64,000 bases of DNA from Paenibacillus odorifer (lineage in GTDB: Bacteria; Bacillota; Bacilli; Paenibacillales; Paenibacillaceae): assembly GCF_000758725.1 (NCBI RefSeq), contig NZ_CP009428.1, positions 1,178,001 to 1,242,000 on the forward strand, in the 5' to 3' direction. Shown piece by piece: positions 26,050-35,704 of this stretch. The notes beneath the pieces were generated by a model. The model was not told the origin of the DNA and searched no databases. It saw nothing but the letters and a program-made list of their open reading frames with translations. The position numbers were made by a program, and so were the translations under genes. How positions within the stretch are numbered: position 1 is the first letter of the stretch; the number at the start of each line of letters is the position of its first letter.

Positions 26050-26580
26050 TTGAAGTATTGCCTGGAATGTGGGACTGCGTTAGTAATGAAAGAAGCCGAT
26101 GGGGAAGGGCAGGTACCTTATTGTAATGCATGTGAAATGTTCCGATTCCCTATTTTCAGCACGGCGATTAGTACAGCAGTATTAAACAGGGAGAAAAACA
26201 AGATTTTATTAATTCAGCAATATAATCGGCCAGACTACATATTACTCGCAGGATACGTGAACAAAGGTGAAGATGCGGAAACGACTCTCGTACGTGAGGT
26301 AAAAGAAGAGGTAGGACTTGATATTGTCGCTTATGAATATATGCGCAGCTTGTACTTCGCACCATCCAATACGCTAATGCTGAATTTTATAGGTGTTGCA
26401 GATTCGGAGGACTTGAGCCAGGTGAGTACTGAGGTTGATCATGCTGAATGGTTTACCTTGGAAGAAGCCGCCAGAGCGATTAAAAAGAACAGCCTAGCCG
26501 AAACCTTCTTACTGGCGATTATTGAGAAATTGAACGCGGGACAGGTACAGGTCAATCCGGTAGCTGTTGGAGGAAATTAA
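26050..26580 (+). CDS. Nudix hydrolase with N-terminal zinc-ribbon-like segment
   Basis: This 176-residue protein starts at TTG 26050 with GAAGGAAG upstream. The first 30 residues hold two CxxC pairs (YCLECG and YCNAC), a likely zinc ribbon as in NADH pyrophosphatase NudC. The Nudix box is complete: G, then E six residues later, then REVKEEVGL. It should cleave a nucleoside diphosphate linked to another moiety, possibly NAD(H)-like. It is the second gene after the amidase, and a terminator follows immediately. Confidence 0.88.
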   Translation: MKYCLECGTALVMKEADGEGQVPYCNACEMFRFPIFSTAISTAVLNREKNKILLIQQYNRPDYILLAGYVNKGEDAETTLVREVKEEVGLDIVAYEYMRSLYFAPSNTLMLNFIGVADSEDLSQVSTEVDHAEWFTLEEAARAIKKNSLAETFLLAIIEKLNAGQVQVNPVAVGGN

Positions 26581-26606
26581 AAAGGAGCCATGAGGCTCCT
26601 TTTTGT
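26581..26606. terminator. Bidirectional intrinsic terminator
   Basis: AAAGGAGCC, a four-base loop and GGCTCCTTTTT directly follow the Nudix stop codon. The A-rich side also serves the alpha-glucosidase operon converging from the minus strand. Confidence 0.9.
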
Positions 26607-26627
26607 TGTTTCCATGCAAGGGGGGAA

Positions 26628-28316
26628 TTATTTAAGCTTATACACACGAGCTTCATAAGGGCGAAGCTGAATTGTGTTTAGTTCTTCTTCTGGATTTACT
26701 TCGTAGTTGGCAATAAGCAGTTCCTTCGTTTGGAATTTCACAGTAGAAGGAAGTTCGAAGGTCGCGGGCACTCCGAAGAAATTCAATACAACCAGTAGCT
26801 GTTCTTCTCCAAGAGTACGCAGATAAGCATAGATCTGCTCGTTCTCTTCAGCCAAGATCGTATAGCTACCATATACGATAATTTCATGCTGCTTGCGTAG
26901 CTCAATAAGTCTCTTATAATAGTAAAAAATAGAATCAGGATCAGCCAGCGCCTGCTCCACATTAATTTCCTTGTAATTAGGATTTACGGCTATCCAAGGA
27001 GAGCCCGTCGTGAAGCCTGCCTGCGGCTCGGCGTTCCATTGCATTGGCGTACGGCCATTGTCCCGGCCTTTAATGTAAATGGAGTTCATGATAGCTTCTT
27101 CCGAATGTCCGGCAGCCAAGTATTCTTTATACATATTCAGGATTTCAATATCTTTGTAATCGTTGATGGAATTAAACTGTACATTCGTCATGCCGATTTC
27201 TTCGCCTTGATAGATGTAAGGTGTGCCTTGGAGCGTGTGCAGCAGTGTTGCGAGCATCTTGGCAGACTCTTTCGGATATAGCTTATCATCTCCGAAGCGG
27301 GATAACATACGCGGCTGATCGTGGTTGTTCATATACAGACTGTTCCAACCTTTACCGTCCAGCGCGACTTGCCATTTGGAAATGATGGACTTGATGTCCG
27401 CCAGCTTCCAAGGCTGCACATTCCATTTGCCTCCAGGTCCGGAATCGACGTCCATGAGCTCGAAATGGAATACCATGTTAAGCTCGTTGCGATCCTCGGA
27501 AACATACAGTGAAGCTTCTTCTGGAGTGACATTAACGGCTTCGCCCACTGTCATGATATCGTACTTGGACAGGACCTCACGGTTCATTTCCTGCATATAC
27601 TCATGTACGCGTGGTCCGTTAACGAAATAGTCTCCTCCGAAGTGGTACGTAGGCTGTTCTCCGTTATTTTCTGGGGCAACGCTAGGTAATTCCGGTACTT
27701 TGGAAATCAAGTTGATTACATCCATGCGGAATCCGTCAATACCCTTGTCCAGCCACCAGGTCATCATATCGTAGACTTCCTGGCGCAGCTTAGGATTATC
27801 CCAATTCAGGTCGGGTTGCTTTCTCGAGAAGAGATGGAGGTAATATTCCTCCGACTTCTCATCGAATTCCCAAGCCGAACCGCTGAAGAAGGAGCCCCAG
27901 TCGTTAGGCGTCTGTCCGTCCTGGCCCGGCCGCCAGATATAATAATCACGATAAGGATTATCCTGCGATTTGCGGGACTCCACGAACCAAGCGTGCTCAT
28001 CAGAGGAGTGGTTGACCACGAGATCCATAATCAGCTTCATGCCGCGGCTGTGAAGTCCAGCTAGCAGTTCCTCCCAATCAGAGAGTGTTCCGAAATCATC
28101 CATAATACTTTGATAGTTACTGATATCATAGCCGTTATCGTCGTTTGGCGACTCATATACCGGGCATAACCAGACTACGTCGACGCCAAGCTGATTTAAA
28201 TAATCGAGTTTCGAGATAATGCCCTGCAGATCACCGATGCCGTCCCCGTTACTGTCTTTGAAGCTGCGGGGGTAGATTTGATAAACTACGCTTTCTTTCC
28301 ACCATTTCTTATCCAT
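26628..28316 (-). CDS. GH13 alpha-glucosidase (oligo-1,6-glucosidase-like)
   Basis: This 562-residue enzyme has the usual length of GH13 subfamily 31 members such as MalL, oligo-1,6-glucosidase and trehalose-6-phosphate hydrolase. It starts WWKESVVYQIYPRSF. Conserved regions are DLVVNHSSDEH (I), GFRMDVINLI with the nucleophile aspartate (II), TVGEAVN with the acid glutamate (III) and MNNHDQPR (IV). It has no signal peptide, so it acts on imported oligosaccharides. It is the last gene after a sugar ABC importer and therefore probably processes that importer's cargo. The exact linkage preference is not decided by what I can read. Confidence 0.92.
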   Translation of the reverse strand: MDKKWWKESVVYQIYPRSFKDSNGDGIGDLQGIISKLDYLNQLGVDVVWLCPVYESPNDDNGYDISNYQSIMDDFGTLSDWEELLAGLHSRGMKLIMDLVVNHSSDEHAWFVESRKSQDNPYRDYYIWRPGQDGQTPNDWGSFFSGSAWEFDEKSEEYYLHLFSRKQPDLNWDNPKLRQEVYDMMTWWLDKGIDGFRMDVINLISKVPELPSVAPENNGEQPTYHFGGDYFVNGPRVHEYMQEMNREVLSKYDIMTVGEAVNVTPEEASLYVSEDRNELNMVFHFELMDVDSGPGGKWNVQPWKLADIKSIISKWQVALDGKGWNSLYMNNHDQPRMLSRFGDDKLYPKESAKMLATLLHTLQGTPYIYQGEEIGMTNVQFNSINDYKDIEILNMYKEYLAAGHSEEAIMNSIYIKGRDNGRTPMQWNAEPQAGFTTGSPWIAVNPNYKEINVEQALADPDSIFYYYKRLIELRKQHEIIVYGSYTILAEENEQIYAYLRTLGEEQLLVVLNFFGVPATFELPSTVKFQTKELLIANYEVNPEEELNTIQLRPYEARVYKLK

Positions 28317-28350
28317 GTATAACTCTCCTATCTCTCTATATAAATCTTAG

Positions 28351-29172
28351 TTATTTAATGGACCCTGATGTTAGTCCACTTATAATCCATTTTTGCGCGA
28401 ACAAATAGACCACGAGCATCGGGGATAAAGCGAGCAGATACGAAGCAAAGGCTAAGTTGAAATCTGTGCTGAATTGACCTTGGAAGACATACTGTACAAG
28501 CGGAAGTGTGTATGAATCCTGATCACCGAGCAGAATCAACGGCAGCATAAAGTCGTTCCAAGTCGACAGACAAGAGAGGATACCAATTGTTGCACTGACC
28601 GGAGCAAGAAGTGGGAAAATAATCTTCCAGAACGTTCCGAATGTCGTTGCACCATCTACTGTGGCAGCTTCCTCTAGCTCATAAGGAATAGAGCGGATAT
28701 AGCCAGTGTATACAAACACGTTAAAAGCCAAGCCATAAACAATGTATAGAATAATAAGACCCAAAATGTTGTTCATATGCAGATCCGTTGTCACTTTGAC
28801 CACAGGCAGCATAATAATCTGGAAAGGAATAAACATTGCGCTGATAAAGTAAAAGTAGAGCGCTTTGAAGAATTTTCGGTTCATATTGCGGGCAATCGCG
28901 TAGGCTACCATGGAGTTGGTAAGCAAGATGAACACTACTGATGTTATTGTGATCGTGGCGCTATTTCCCAAGGCGTTGAAGAAATTAGTTGCCTTAATGG
29001 CATTGGCGAAATTCTCAAAATGCAGGCCAGTCGGCAGTGAAAAGATGGATTGAGCCATTTCCTCGGGATTCTTTAACGCGATAGCAATAGTCATGTACAG
29101 CGGAAAAAGGATTAGTAGTGAGCCTAGCGCGATAAGAATCGTTGCAGGCCAGTTGCTTGATTTTTTGATCAT
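28351..29172 (-). CDS. Carbohydrate ABC permease, MalG type
   Basis: This 273-residue integral membrane protein has six predicted helices and the EAA loop ELEEAATVDGATTFGTFWKI that contacts the ATPase. It ends WIISGLTSGSIK, typical of MalG-like permeases. Its ATG overlaps the stop of the MalF-type gene by four bases. No ATPase gene lies in this cluster, so it presumably uses a shared MsmX-like ATPase encoded elsewhere, as is common in Bacillales. Confidence 0.92.
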   Translation of the reverse strand: MIKKSSNWPATILIALGSLLILFPLYMTIAIALKNPEEMAQSIFSLPTGLHFENFANAIKATNFFNALGNSATITITSVVFILLTNSMVAYAIARNMNRKFFKALYFYFISAMFIPFQIIMLPVVKVTTDLHMNNILGLIILYIVYGLAFNVFVYTGYIRSIPYELEEAATVDGATTFGTFWKIIFPLLAPVSATIGILSCLSTWNDFMLPLILLGDQDSYTLPLVQYVFQGQFSTDFNLAFASYLLALSPMLVVYLFAQKWIISGLTSGSIK

Positions 29173-30038
29173 AAGTCCATCTCCCGTTTCTGCAGAAATT
29201 TAAGCTGAAGGGCGGAGATCACAACGATCACGATAAAATAAATCACGGCGTTCGCCGATTGATAGGCAAATTCTCCGCCTTGGAAGCCGCCTGTATAGAT
29301 TAAGTGGGCAATGGATTGTGTTGAACGTCCAGGTCCCCCACCTGTCAAGGCTACGATTTGGTCGAATACCATTAAGCCGCCCTTCATCGCCAGCACCATG
29401 TTGATCGTGAAGAAGGAAGCAAGCATTGGAAAAGTAATGCTCCAGAATTCTCTCCAGCGGCTAGCGCCGTCCAGATTGGAGGCTTCGTAAAGATCTTGCG
29501 GAATCGTCTGTAGACCTGCCAGATAGAGAATCGTGTTATAAGCAATTCCCTGCCAGACGGCTACAATGACGATACCGATCCAGGCCCAATCGGAGTTGCC
29601 GAGAATGTTCTGCGAAAGGAATTCGCTGCCAAGCTTCTCGCCCCAGATAGGGAATACATTTGCGAACAAATAGTTGAAAATAAAGCCGACAATCAGCACG
29701 CTGAGGATATTAGGCAGGAAATATACACCGCGGAAAAAGTTTTTGGCTTTAATCTTGGCGTTAAGCCCAAGCGCAATCAACAAACTGATGATGTTGATGA
29801 GAATAGTTGTTAAGATGGCATATTTAAAAGTGAACACATATGAATTCAGCACATTTTCGTCTTGAAAAATGTTAATGAAGTTCTTAAATCCTACGTAATC
29901 AAAGCTGTCACTGAAGCCGTCCCAGTTAGTGAACGAATAATAAATACCCTGCAGTGCAGGAAAGGTGTGAAAGGCAAAGAAAAGAAGCAATGCCGGTATA
30001 GTCATTAGATAAAAGGCGACTCGGCGTTTGGCCATCAT
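29169..30038 (-). CDS. Carbohydrate ABC permease, MalF type
   Basis: This 289-residue membrane protein has six helices and the EAA motif PQDLYEASNLDGASRWREF. GGGPGRSTQSI, conserved in MalF-like subunits, is also seen. AAGGAGG sits just upstream of a double ATG. It lies between the binding protein and the MalG-type gene and forms the channel heterodimer with the latter. Confidence 0.92.
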   Translation of the reverse strand: MMAKRRVAFYLMTIPALLLFFAFHTFPALQGIYYSFTNWDGFSDSFDYVGFKNFINIFQDENVLNSYVFTFKYAILTTILINIISLLIALGLNAKIKAKNFFRGVYFLPNILSVLIVGFIFNYLFANVFPIWGEKLGSEFLSQNILGNSDWAWIGIVIVAVWQGIAYNTILYLAGLQTIPQDLYEASNLDGASRWREFWSITFPMLASFFTINMVLAMKGGLMVFDQIVALTGGGPGRSTQSIAHLIYTGGFQGGEFAYQSANAVIYFIVIVVISALQLKFLQKREMDL

Positions 30039-30112
30039 GTAATCCTCCTTGGAAAAGAGAAAGAGAAGGGGGAGTCCCGTTCTCTTTCTCGGCTCTTATT
30101 TGTCAGGTCTTG

Positions 30113-31378
30113 TTATTTCCGGTCAGCTACCTTATCCCATTCTTTATCAAGCTGTTTCAGGTACGCATCAACATCTTTCTTTTGCAGGAAGGCTTGATTG
30201 ATGGTATCCACTTTCATTGCACTTGGGATGTAGTGGTCCGCAAAGTCGGCCAAGTTACCTGAGGTAAATGCTGCTTTGAAGCCGTCCATTGTCGGATCAT
30301 CTTGTGTTACACCTTGCACAGCTGGGAATGCTTTTTGCTCGTTAATGTAGAGGCTGACATTCTCAGGCTGGAGCAGGAATTCAACGAATTTTTTAGCTTC
30401 TTCTTTATGTTTAGTGCTTTTAGAGATAGTCAACAATGTGTCTACGCCAGAAATGACCTTATTGTTAGCAGCATCATTTGTCGCTGGGAAAGGGAATACA
30501 CCAAGCTCAATGGATGGATTAGCCTTCACGATTTCTGGGATCGCCCATACCCCTTGCAGATACATTGCAGATTCACCTTTTGCGAAAGCTGTGTTGCCGT
30601 CATTGTAGCCTTTTCCAAAAATATCTTTCTGACCGAACTCCGTCAGCTTAAGCAGCTTTTCAGCAATTTCGTTGAAGCTGTCTGCGAAAGTCACAGTACC
30701 TTCAGTACGCTGCTTGAAGAAATCATTGCCTTTTATGATTGTAGAGAGGGAGTTGAACGGCGTAAGGGTTGTCCAGGAATCCTTAAGGGTCAGGTAAAAA
30801 GCATTTTTACCGCTGTCCTTGAACTTTTGAGCGACGGCAATGAACTCGTCCCAAGTGGTTGGCACAGTAACGCCGGCTTCAGTGAACATCGCTTTATTGT
30901 AAATGACACCACTTGCGTTCGAAGAGAATGGAAGACCATTCAGCTCGCTAGAACCCGTCAGGTCTTTCAGCATTTGAACATAAGCAGGCTGGATACTTTC
31001 AGCAAGTGGATCACTAGAGAAGTCTTCAAACAGACCACTTCCGGATAATGTTTTGTAGGTGTCAGTGGCACCGATACCTACCACGTCAGGAATGTCTTTT
31101 TTAGCTGCACGAGTCTTCAGTACTGTTTCGGCATCTGGTGGGTTCACTTGAGTGACTACGATGTTCGGATTGGCTTCATTAAATTTCGCAACCAGCTTGT
31201 CGAAGGTGGCTTTGGCTTCGGTCTTATTTTGGAAAAACTCGATTTTCACCTTGTCACCGGAGGAGTTCCCGCCGCTAGATGTGTTGTCAGCCGCATTGTT
31301 ACCACTATTGCTACCGCAGGCGCTAAGCACGGACATAGCCAGTAGACTAACCATTACGGGTTTAATTGTTTTTTTCAT
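30113..31378 (-). CDS. Sugar ABC substrate-binding lipoprotein
   Basis: This 421-residue lipoprotein has a signal peptide ending in the lipobox LSAC at about residue 21, followed by a Ser/Gly/Asn-rich linker. The family 1 binding-protein fold is evident from KIEFFQNKTEAKATFDKLV, GLPFSSNASGVIYNKAMF and GESAMYLQGVWAIPE. It delivers an oligosaccharide to the two permeases downstream. Two GTAAACGTTTAC operators lie upstream, between this gene and the LacI regulator gene. This implies sugar-inducible control. Confidence 0.92.
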   Translation of the reverse strand: MKKTIKPVMVSLLAMSVLSACGSNSGNNAADNTSSGGNSSGDKVKIEFFQNKTEAKATFDKLVAKFNEANPNIVVTQVNPPDAETVLKTRAAKKDIPDVVGIGATDTYKTLSGSGLFEDFSSDPLAESIQPAYVQMLKDLTGSSELNGLPFSSNASGVIYNKAMFTEAGVTVPTTWDEFIAVAQKFKDSGKNAFYLTLKDSWTTLTPFNSLSTIIKGNDFFKQRTEGTVTFADSFNEIAEKLLKLTEFGQKDIFGKGYNDGNTAFAKGESAMYLQGVWAIPEIVKANPSIELGVFPFPATNDAANNKVISGVDTLLTISKSTKHKEEAKKFVEFLLQPENVSLYINEQKAFPAVQGVTQDDPTMDGFKAAFTSGNLADFADHYIPSAMKVDTINQAFLQKKDVDAYLKQLDKEWDKVADRK

Positions 31379-31426
31379 GATAAATCCTCCTAATAATGTG
31401 TTGGTATTATGGTGAATTTGGTAAGA

Positions 31427-31438
31427 GTAAACGTTTAC
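31427..31438. promoter_or_regulatory. LacI-type operator 1 (GTAAACGTTTAC)
   Basis: A perfect 12-bp palindrome lies about 50 bases upstream of the binding-protein start. It matches the half-sites found at four further places in this locus, and could also be read as a CcpA-like cre. Confidence 0.7.
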
Positions 31439-31502
31439 GTTGATTGCAAATTTAAATGATATTCATGTTCTTCTAAGCGACGGGTATGCCATAAAAGAAA
31501 CA

Positions 31503-31514
31503 GTAAACGTTTAC
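31503..31514. promoter_or_regulatory. LacI-type operator 2 (GTAAACGTTTAC)
   Basis: A second identical palindrome lies 76 bp upstream of the first, 20 bases from the lacI-type gene's stop. Paired sites would allow looping by a tetrameric repressor. Confidence 0.65.
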
Positions 31515-31533
31515 GTAATATTGATAAAAAGAC

Positions 31534-32538
31534 TTAGGTAAGCGATCTTACCGTTTGTCTTTCCACAATTGTGTGATCGACAATCTGGCTGTTCACAGAC
31601 TCGCCTGTTTCAATCATCTGAATGAGCTTCTCCACGGCGATCTTTCCAATATCGTACAGCGGTTGGCGTACTGTTGTTAAAGGCGGAATAACCATTTTGG
31701 CTAATCCAAGATCGTCATATCCCATAATGGAGATATCCTCGGGCACGCTTAGACCATTTTTGATAACGGTGGAGAGGGCACCAATCGCCATTTCATCACT
31801 AGCAGCAAAAACGGCAGTCACATCAGGCGCTTGCTCCAAAAGAGTCTCCATAGCTATACTTCCGCTCTCATACAAAAAATCTCCGTAAGCAAGATAGCGG
31901 CTGTCAAAAGGAATGCCATTTGCTTCAAGCGCATGCTTGTAACCTTCTGCTCTTGGCGCACCAGCGATAAGATCGCTAGGGTTCCCACTAATCATGGCTA
32001 TTTTGCGGTGACCTTTTGAAATTAAATAGAGGATAGCGTCAAAAGCAGCTCGATAATCATCTACTTTCACATAAGGGACCTTGGCGAATTCTGTTTGGGA
32101 AGAGACCAGTACAACGGGGATCCTCATGGTTTCTAGCACATCGTAATATTCTTTCTTAAGGACTTCACTCGAAAAAATAATGCCATCAACCTGTTTCTCT
32201 CTCAGGAGCTGCAAATACTTCAACGTTCTTTTACCGTCCTGATCGGTATTGCATACCATCACACTGTAGTTCCGTTCATTGGCCAATTCTTCAATACCTT
32301 TGAGCAGATCGGAAGAGAAGGCACCAGAAACACTAGGGAACATTACACCAATGGTCTGTGTACGCTTATTGATTAGACCCCGGGCAATCGCATTGGGTTG
32401 ATAACCAATTTCTTTGATCGCCTCATTTACCTTTTGTTTCGTTTTGTCCGAATACCCACTTAAATTGTTTAGCACGCGAGAGACTGTGGCAATGGAAACG
32501 TTCGCTTTCTGTGCAACATCTTTAATCGTTGGGTTCAT
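31534..32538 (-). CDS. LacI-family transcriptional regulator
   Basis: This 334-residue repressor has an N-terminal HTH (TIKDVAQKANVSIATVSRVL) and hinge helix region (KEIGYQPNAIARGLI), followed by a periplasmic-binding-protein-like sensor domain (QTIGVMFPSVSG, AIFA-like VTAVFAASDEMAIGAL, GYDDLGLAKMVIPPLTTV). It probably represses the sugar importer and alpha-glucosidase genes downstream, and itself, because matching operators lie before the binding-protein gene and before its own start. The inducing sugar is not known. Confidence 0.93.
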   Translation of the reverse strand: MNPTIKDVAQKANVSIATVSRVLNNLSGYSDKTKQKVNEAIKEIGYQPNAIARGLINKRTQTIGVMFPSVSGAFSSDLLKGIEELANERNYSVMVCNTDQDGKRTLKYLQLLREKQVDGIIFSSEVLKKEYYDVLETMRIPVVLVSSQTEFAKVPYVKVDDYRAAFDAILYLISKGHRKIAMISGNPSDLIAGAPRAEGYKHALEANGIPFDSRYLAYGDFLYESGSIAMETLLEQAPDVTAVFAASDEMAIGALSTVIKNGLSVPEDISIMGYDDLGLAKMVIPPLTTVRQPLYDIGKIAVEKLIQMIETGESVNSQIVDHTIVERQTVRSLT

Positions 32539-32573
32539 TCCTATGAGCTCCTTAAACTACGGTTATCCTTGAA

Positions 32574-32629
32574 TTAAACGCTTACGCTGATGAGAGTAAG
32601 TTATGAAGGAAGAGAACGTAAACGCTTAC
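32574..32629. promoter_or_regulatory. Two LacI-type operators before the regulator gene
   Basis: TTAAACGCTTAC at 32574-32585 and GTAAACGCTTAC at 32618-32629 lie upstream of the lacI-type start, 44 bp apart (about four helical turns). Autoregulation is the simplest reading. Confidence 0.6.
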
Positions 32630-32805
32630 CCCGAATATAAATGCTGGTAGGCGCTTTTGTCAACTGTACTTAAAAAATAAAAAAATGATCAAAACTACGC
32701 AAGAGCAGTAATCTTTTAATAGGAATGATACCGATGTATATACCAAAAATTTACTTAGAAATATCGGAATTGACAAAAGAATATTGGAGGTCTAACATTT
32801 AGAGA

Positions 32806-32817
32806 GTAAACGCTTAC
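32806..32817. promoter_or_regulatory. LacI-type operator before the AraC operon
   Basis: GTAAACGCTTAC lies 68 bases before the AraC-type regulator start, on the far side of the 346-bp divergent gap. It may tie the AraC/oxidoreductase operon to the same LacI repressor, or to CcpA. Confidence 0.55.
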
Positions 32818-32884
32818 GTAAAATTTTAAAATATGGCATGCAAGCCCTGGTTTTAATGATTTACTCGGATAAGGAGTTGCATTT

Positions 32885-33838
32885 ATGAATATTTATCTCG
32901 AGATTCCGGATGTAGATAAGCACTTTCCTTACCGCAGTTTACTCTGCAATGGTGATACGTTGTGTTATCCGCATTGGCATAAAGAAATTGAAATTATCTA
33001 TGTTACCAAAGGAAGCCTGAATCTGGGAATTAACGATACCCCTATTCACATGGAGCAGGGCGAGGTTCAGTTTATCAATGGTGGGGATGTGCATTATTTT
33101 CTCTCTTCACCTGAGAGTGAACGGGTAGTGATTCAATTTGACCTGAATTTGTTCCAAGAAGTAGCCGCTTTGAACGGTAATGACTACTCACTTCGTGAGG
33201 TCTTTACGCTTATGGAGTATTCCAGTTCAAGATGGCCCGTGGCAACTGCCGCGAAGGTCAAAGGGCTGATTGAGAGTATTTACGAGGAAGATGTACAGCG
33301 AAGAGAAGGGTATGTTTTTCTAATCAAGGCTAGATTGTTTGAACTGCTGACCGTTATTTTACGGGAGGTGCCGAAAAGTCCGATCAAGAAACAGCCTAAG
33401 TTCTCGGAAGATACACTGAATCAATCCAGAGAAACACTGGAGAGACTAGAGCGGATTTTTATTTATGTGGAGCAGCATTATCAGGAGGCTATTTCGCTGA
33501 ATGAGGTAGCTAATTATATGGGTTTTAGTCCTTATTATTTTACCAAATTGTTCAAGAAAAACACGGGCATGACCTTTATCGCGTTCTTAAATGAATACCG
33601 GCTTAACAAAGCCAAATGGATCTTGATTAATGAAGATCTGCCGATGTCTGCCGTGGCGGAAGCAGCCGGGTTTGGCAGCGTGAAGACCTTCCATCATTTT
33701 TTCAAGGAAGCAACGGGGATATCCCCGCTGAAATACCACAAGACAATATTCGGGAATAATACAGCAAGATTGCAGGAAGAAAGCCCTTCCTCAGCTTTGT
33801 ATGATAGAGATATCAAAACAGGAATAAGTGGAGGTTAG
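32885..33838 (+). CDS. AraC-family regulator with cupin sensor domain
   Basis: This 317-residue protein has an N-terminal AraC-type cupin (CYPHWHKEIEIIYVTKGSL, then HMEQGEVQFINGGDVH) that would bind a sugar. A C-terminal double HTH follows (SLNEVANYMGFSPYYFTKLF and SAVAEAAGFGSVKTFHHFF). The start has AAGGAG upstream. It leads a four-gene operon of sugar-modifying enzymes that follows within seven bases, so it is probably the local activator. Ligand unknown. Confidence 0.92.
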   Translation: MNIYLEIPDVDKHFPYRSLLCNGDTLCYPHWHKEIEIIYVTKGSLNLGINDTPIHMEQGEVQFINGGDVHYFLSSPESERVVIQFDLNLFQEVAALNGNDYSLREVFTLMEYSSSRWPVATAAKVKGLIESIYEEDVQRREGYVFLIKARLFELLTVILREVPKSPIKKQPKFSEDTLNQSRETLERLERIFIYVEQHYQEAISLNEVANYMGFSPYYFTKLFKKNTGMTFIAFLNEYRLNKAKWILINEDLPMSAVAEAAGFGSVKTFHHFFKEATGISPLKYHKTIFGNNTARLQEESPSSALYDRDIKTGISGG

Positions 33839-33844
33839 ACCAGA

Positions 33845-34921
33845 ATGACTTTAACAGTAGGAATTATCGGCTGCGGAGGTATTGCGAACGGCAAGCACAT
33901 GCCCGCGTTAAAAAAAGTAGAAGGTGCGCGAATGGTTGCTTTTTGTGATATCGTCGCTGAACGTGCCGAGAAGGCAAAAGCGGAGTTTGGAGATGAGCAG
34001 TCCGTAGTTTACACAGATTATAAAGAGCTTCTTAACGATGCAAGTATAGATGTGATTCATGTATGTACGCCGAACATTTCCCATGCGGAGATTTCCATTG
34101 CGGCTATGGAAGCAGGCAAACACGTAATGTGTGAGAAGCCGATGGCTAAAACCACGGCAGAAGCACAAGCGATGATCGAGGCCTCAGAGCGAACTGGGAA
34201 AAAGCTGACCATCGGTTATCAGAACCGTTTCAGACCAGATTCAGCTTATCTGCATGCGGTATGTGAGAATAATGAGCTTGGTGAGATCTATTACGCCAGA
34301 GCTAAGGCTATCCGTCGTCGCGCTGTCCCAACTTGGGGTGTGTTTTTGGATGAAGAAGCGCAAGGTGGCGGTCCGTTGATTGATATCGGCACCCATGCGC
34401 TCGATTTGACCCTGTGGATGATGGATAATTACAAACCTAAATATGTCGTGGGCAACGCTTATCATAAGCTGTCCGGTCGTAAAAATGCTGCAAATGCTTG
34501 GGGCCCGTGGGATCCTGAGAAGTTTACAGTTGAGGATTCCGCCATTGGATTCATCACTATGGAGAATGGGGCTACCATCGTCTTAGAAGCAAGCTGGGCA
34601 CTGAATACACTCGATGTCGGTGAGGCCAAAACGGTACTTTGTGGGACTGAAGGCGGAGCAGATATGGAGAACGGTCTGCGCATTAACGGAGAAGCCTACG
34701 GTAAAACATTTGAAAAGCATATCGGTCTGGATGCCGGTGGCGTCGACTTTTATGATGGTGCGGGAGATGATCCTGCGATGATAGAGGCAGCTCAGTGGAT
34801 TGACAGCATTGTAAATGACACCGAACCTGTAGTGAAGCCGGAGCAGGCGTTGGTTGTGACTCGCATCTTGGAGGCTATTTATAAATCCTCTGAAACTGGA
34901 ATGCCTGTGTTTTTTGAATAA
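33845..34921 (+). CDS. Gfo/Idh/MocA-family oxidoreductase
   Basis: This 358-residue NAD(P)-dependent sugar dehydrogenase-like protein has the Rossmann motif VGIIGCGGIANGKHMPAL and the family's MCEKPMAKT segment with its catalytic lysine. The GPLIDIGTHALDLTLWMM histidine region is also present. GGAGG overlaps the end of the araC-type gene. With the ThuA-like and isomerase/epimerase genes after it, the operon resembles loci that oxidise disaccharides or polyols to keto-sugars, as in ThuAB trehalose/sucrose catabolism. Substrate is inferred only. Confidence 0.92.
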   Translation: MTLTVGIIGCGGIANGKHMPALKKVEGARMVAFCDIVAERAEKAKAEFGDEQSVVYTDYKELLNDASIDVIHVCTPNISHAEISIAAMEAGKHVMCEKPMAKTTAEAQAMIEASERTGKKLTIGYQNRFRPDSAYLHAVCENNELGEIYYARAKAIRRRAVPTWGVFLDEEAQGGGPLIDIGTHALDLTLWMMDNYKPKYVVGNAYHKLSGRKNAANAWGPWDPEKFTVEDSAIGFITMENGATIVLEASWALNTLDVGEAKTVLCGTEGGADMENGLRINGEAYGKTFEKHIGLDAGGVDFYDGAGDDPAMIEAAQWIDSIVNDTEPVVKPEQALVVTRILEAIYKSSETGMPVFFE

Positions 34922-34972
34922 TTAAGCAAATTCGATGGTCATAGATAAATATGAACTAGGAGTGTGTCCCAA

Positions 34973-35704
34973 GTGACAAGAGTAACCGTATGGAATGAAT
35001 TCCGTCATGAACGGCAGGAAGAAAGAATTCTTAAGGTCTATCCGCAAGGTATTCATGGACAACTGGCCAGCTTCCTTCAAGAAGCAGGACTGGACACTCA
35101 GACAGCTACGCTGGATGAACCAGAGCACGGACTGACGCAAGAGGTATTGGATAACACGGATGTACTGATCTGGTGGGGACATATCGCCCATCATGAAGTA
35201 AGTGATGAGATTGTAAACCGTGTACATGCGCGAGTGCTGCAAGGTATGGGACTTGTAGTGCTTCATTCGGGCCATATGTCCAAAATCTTTATGAAATTAA
35301 TGGGCACCAGCTGCGATCTGAAATGGCGTGAAGCTGAGGAGAAGGAGCGCCTGTGGGTCATGGACCCAAGTCACCCGATTGCTGAGGGCATTGGTGAATA
35401 CATCGACTTGGAGCAAGAGGAAATGTATGGTGCGCATTTTGATGTGCCAGCACCAGAGAGTCTTGTATTTGTCGGCTGGTTCGAAGGCGGCAACGTCTTC
35501 CCAAGCGGATCGACCTACCGTAGAGGCAGCGGGAAGATCTTTTATTTCCAGCCTGGTCATGAATCTTACCCAACCTATTACAACAAGGATATTCAAAAAG
35601 TTATCATCAATGGCGTGAACTGGTGTGCCCCAACGAAACGTGACTATCCGGTTTACGGACATTCTGAAGCCTTAGAGCCTATCAAAGAAAAGGTGGTCGT
35701 ATAA
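34973..35704 (+). CDS. ThuA-like domain protein
   Basis: This protein of about 243 residues belongs to the ThuA/class I glutamine amidotransferase-like fold. It has the opening [17 protein letters not shown], the central [14 protein letters not shown] and [14 protein letters not shown] strands, and the ending [17 protein letters not shown] segment (here [15 protein letters not shown]). I choose GTG 34973, ten bases after TAGGAG; GTG 34964 is too close to that site. ThuA participates in trehalose and related disaccharide utilisation beside Gfo/Idh dehydrogenases, and that context is preserved here. The biochemical activity of this family is not settled. Confidence 0.88.
   Translation: MTRVTVWNEFRHERQEERILKVYPQGIHGQLASFLQEAGLDTQTATLDEPEHGLTQEVLDNTDVLIWWGHIAHHEVSDEIVNRVHARVLQGMGLVVLHSGHMSKIFMKLMGTSCDLKWREAEEKERLWVMDPSHPIAEGIGEYIDLEQEEMYGAHFDVPAPESLVFVGWFEGGNVFPSGSTYRRGSGKIFYFQPGHESYPTYYNKDIQKVIINGVNWCAPTKRDYPVYGHSEALEPIKEKVVV

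Noticed and set aside
30302..31048. A 248-codon plus-strand frame opposite the sugar-binding lipoprotein
   Set aside because: It is antisense to a clear lipoprotein gene, is rich in Cys/His/Phe without a domain and lacks a promoter.
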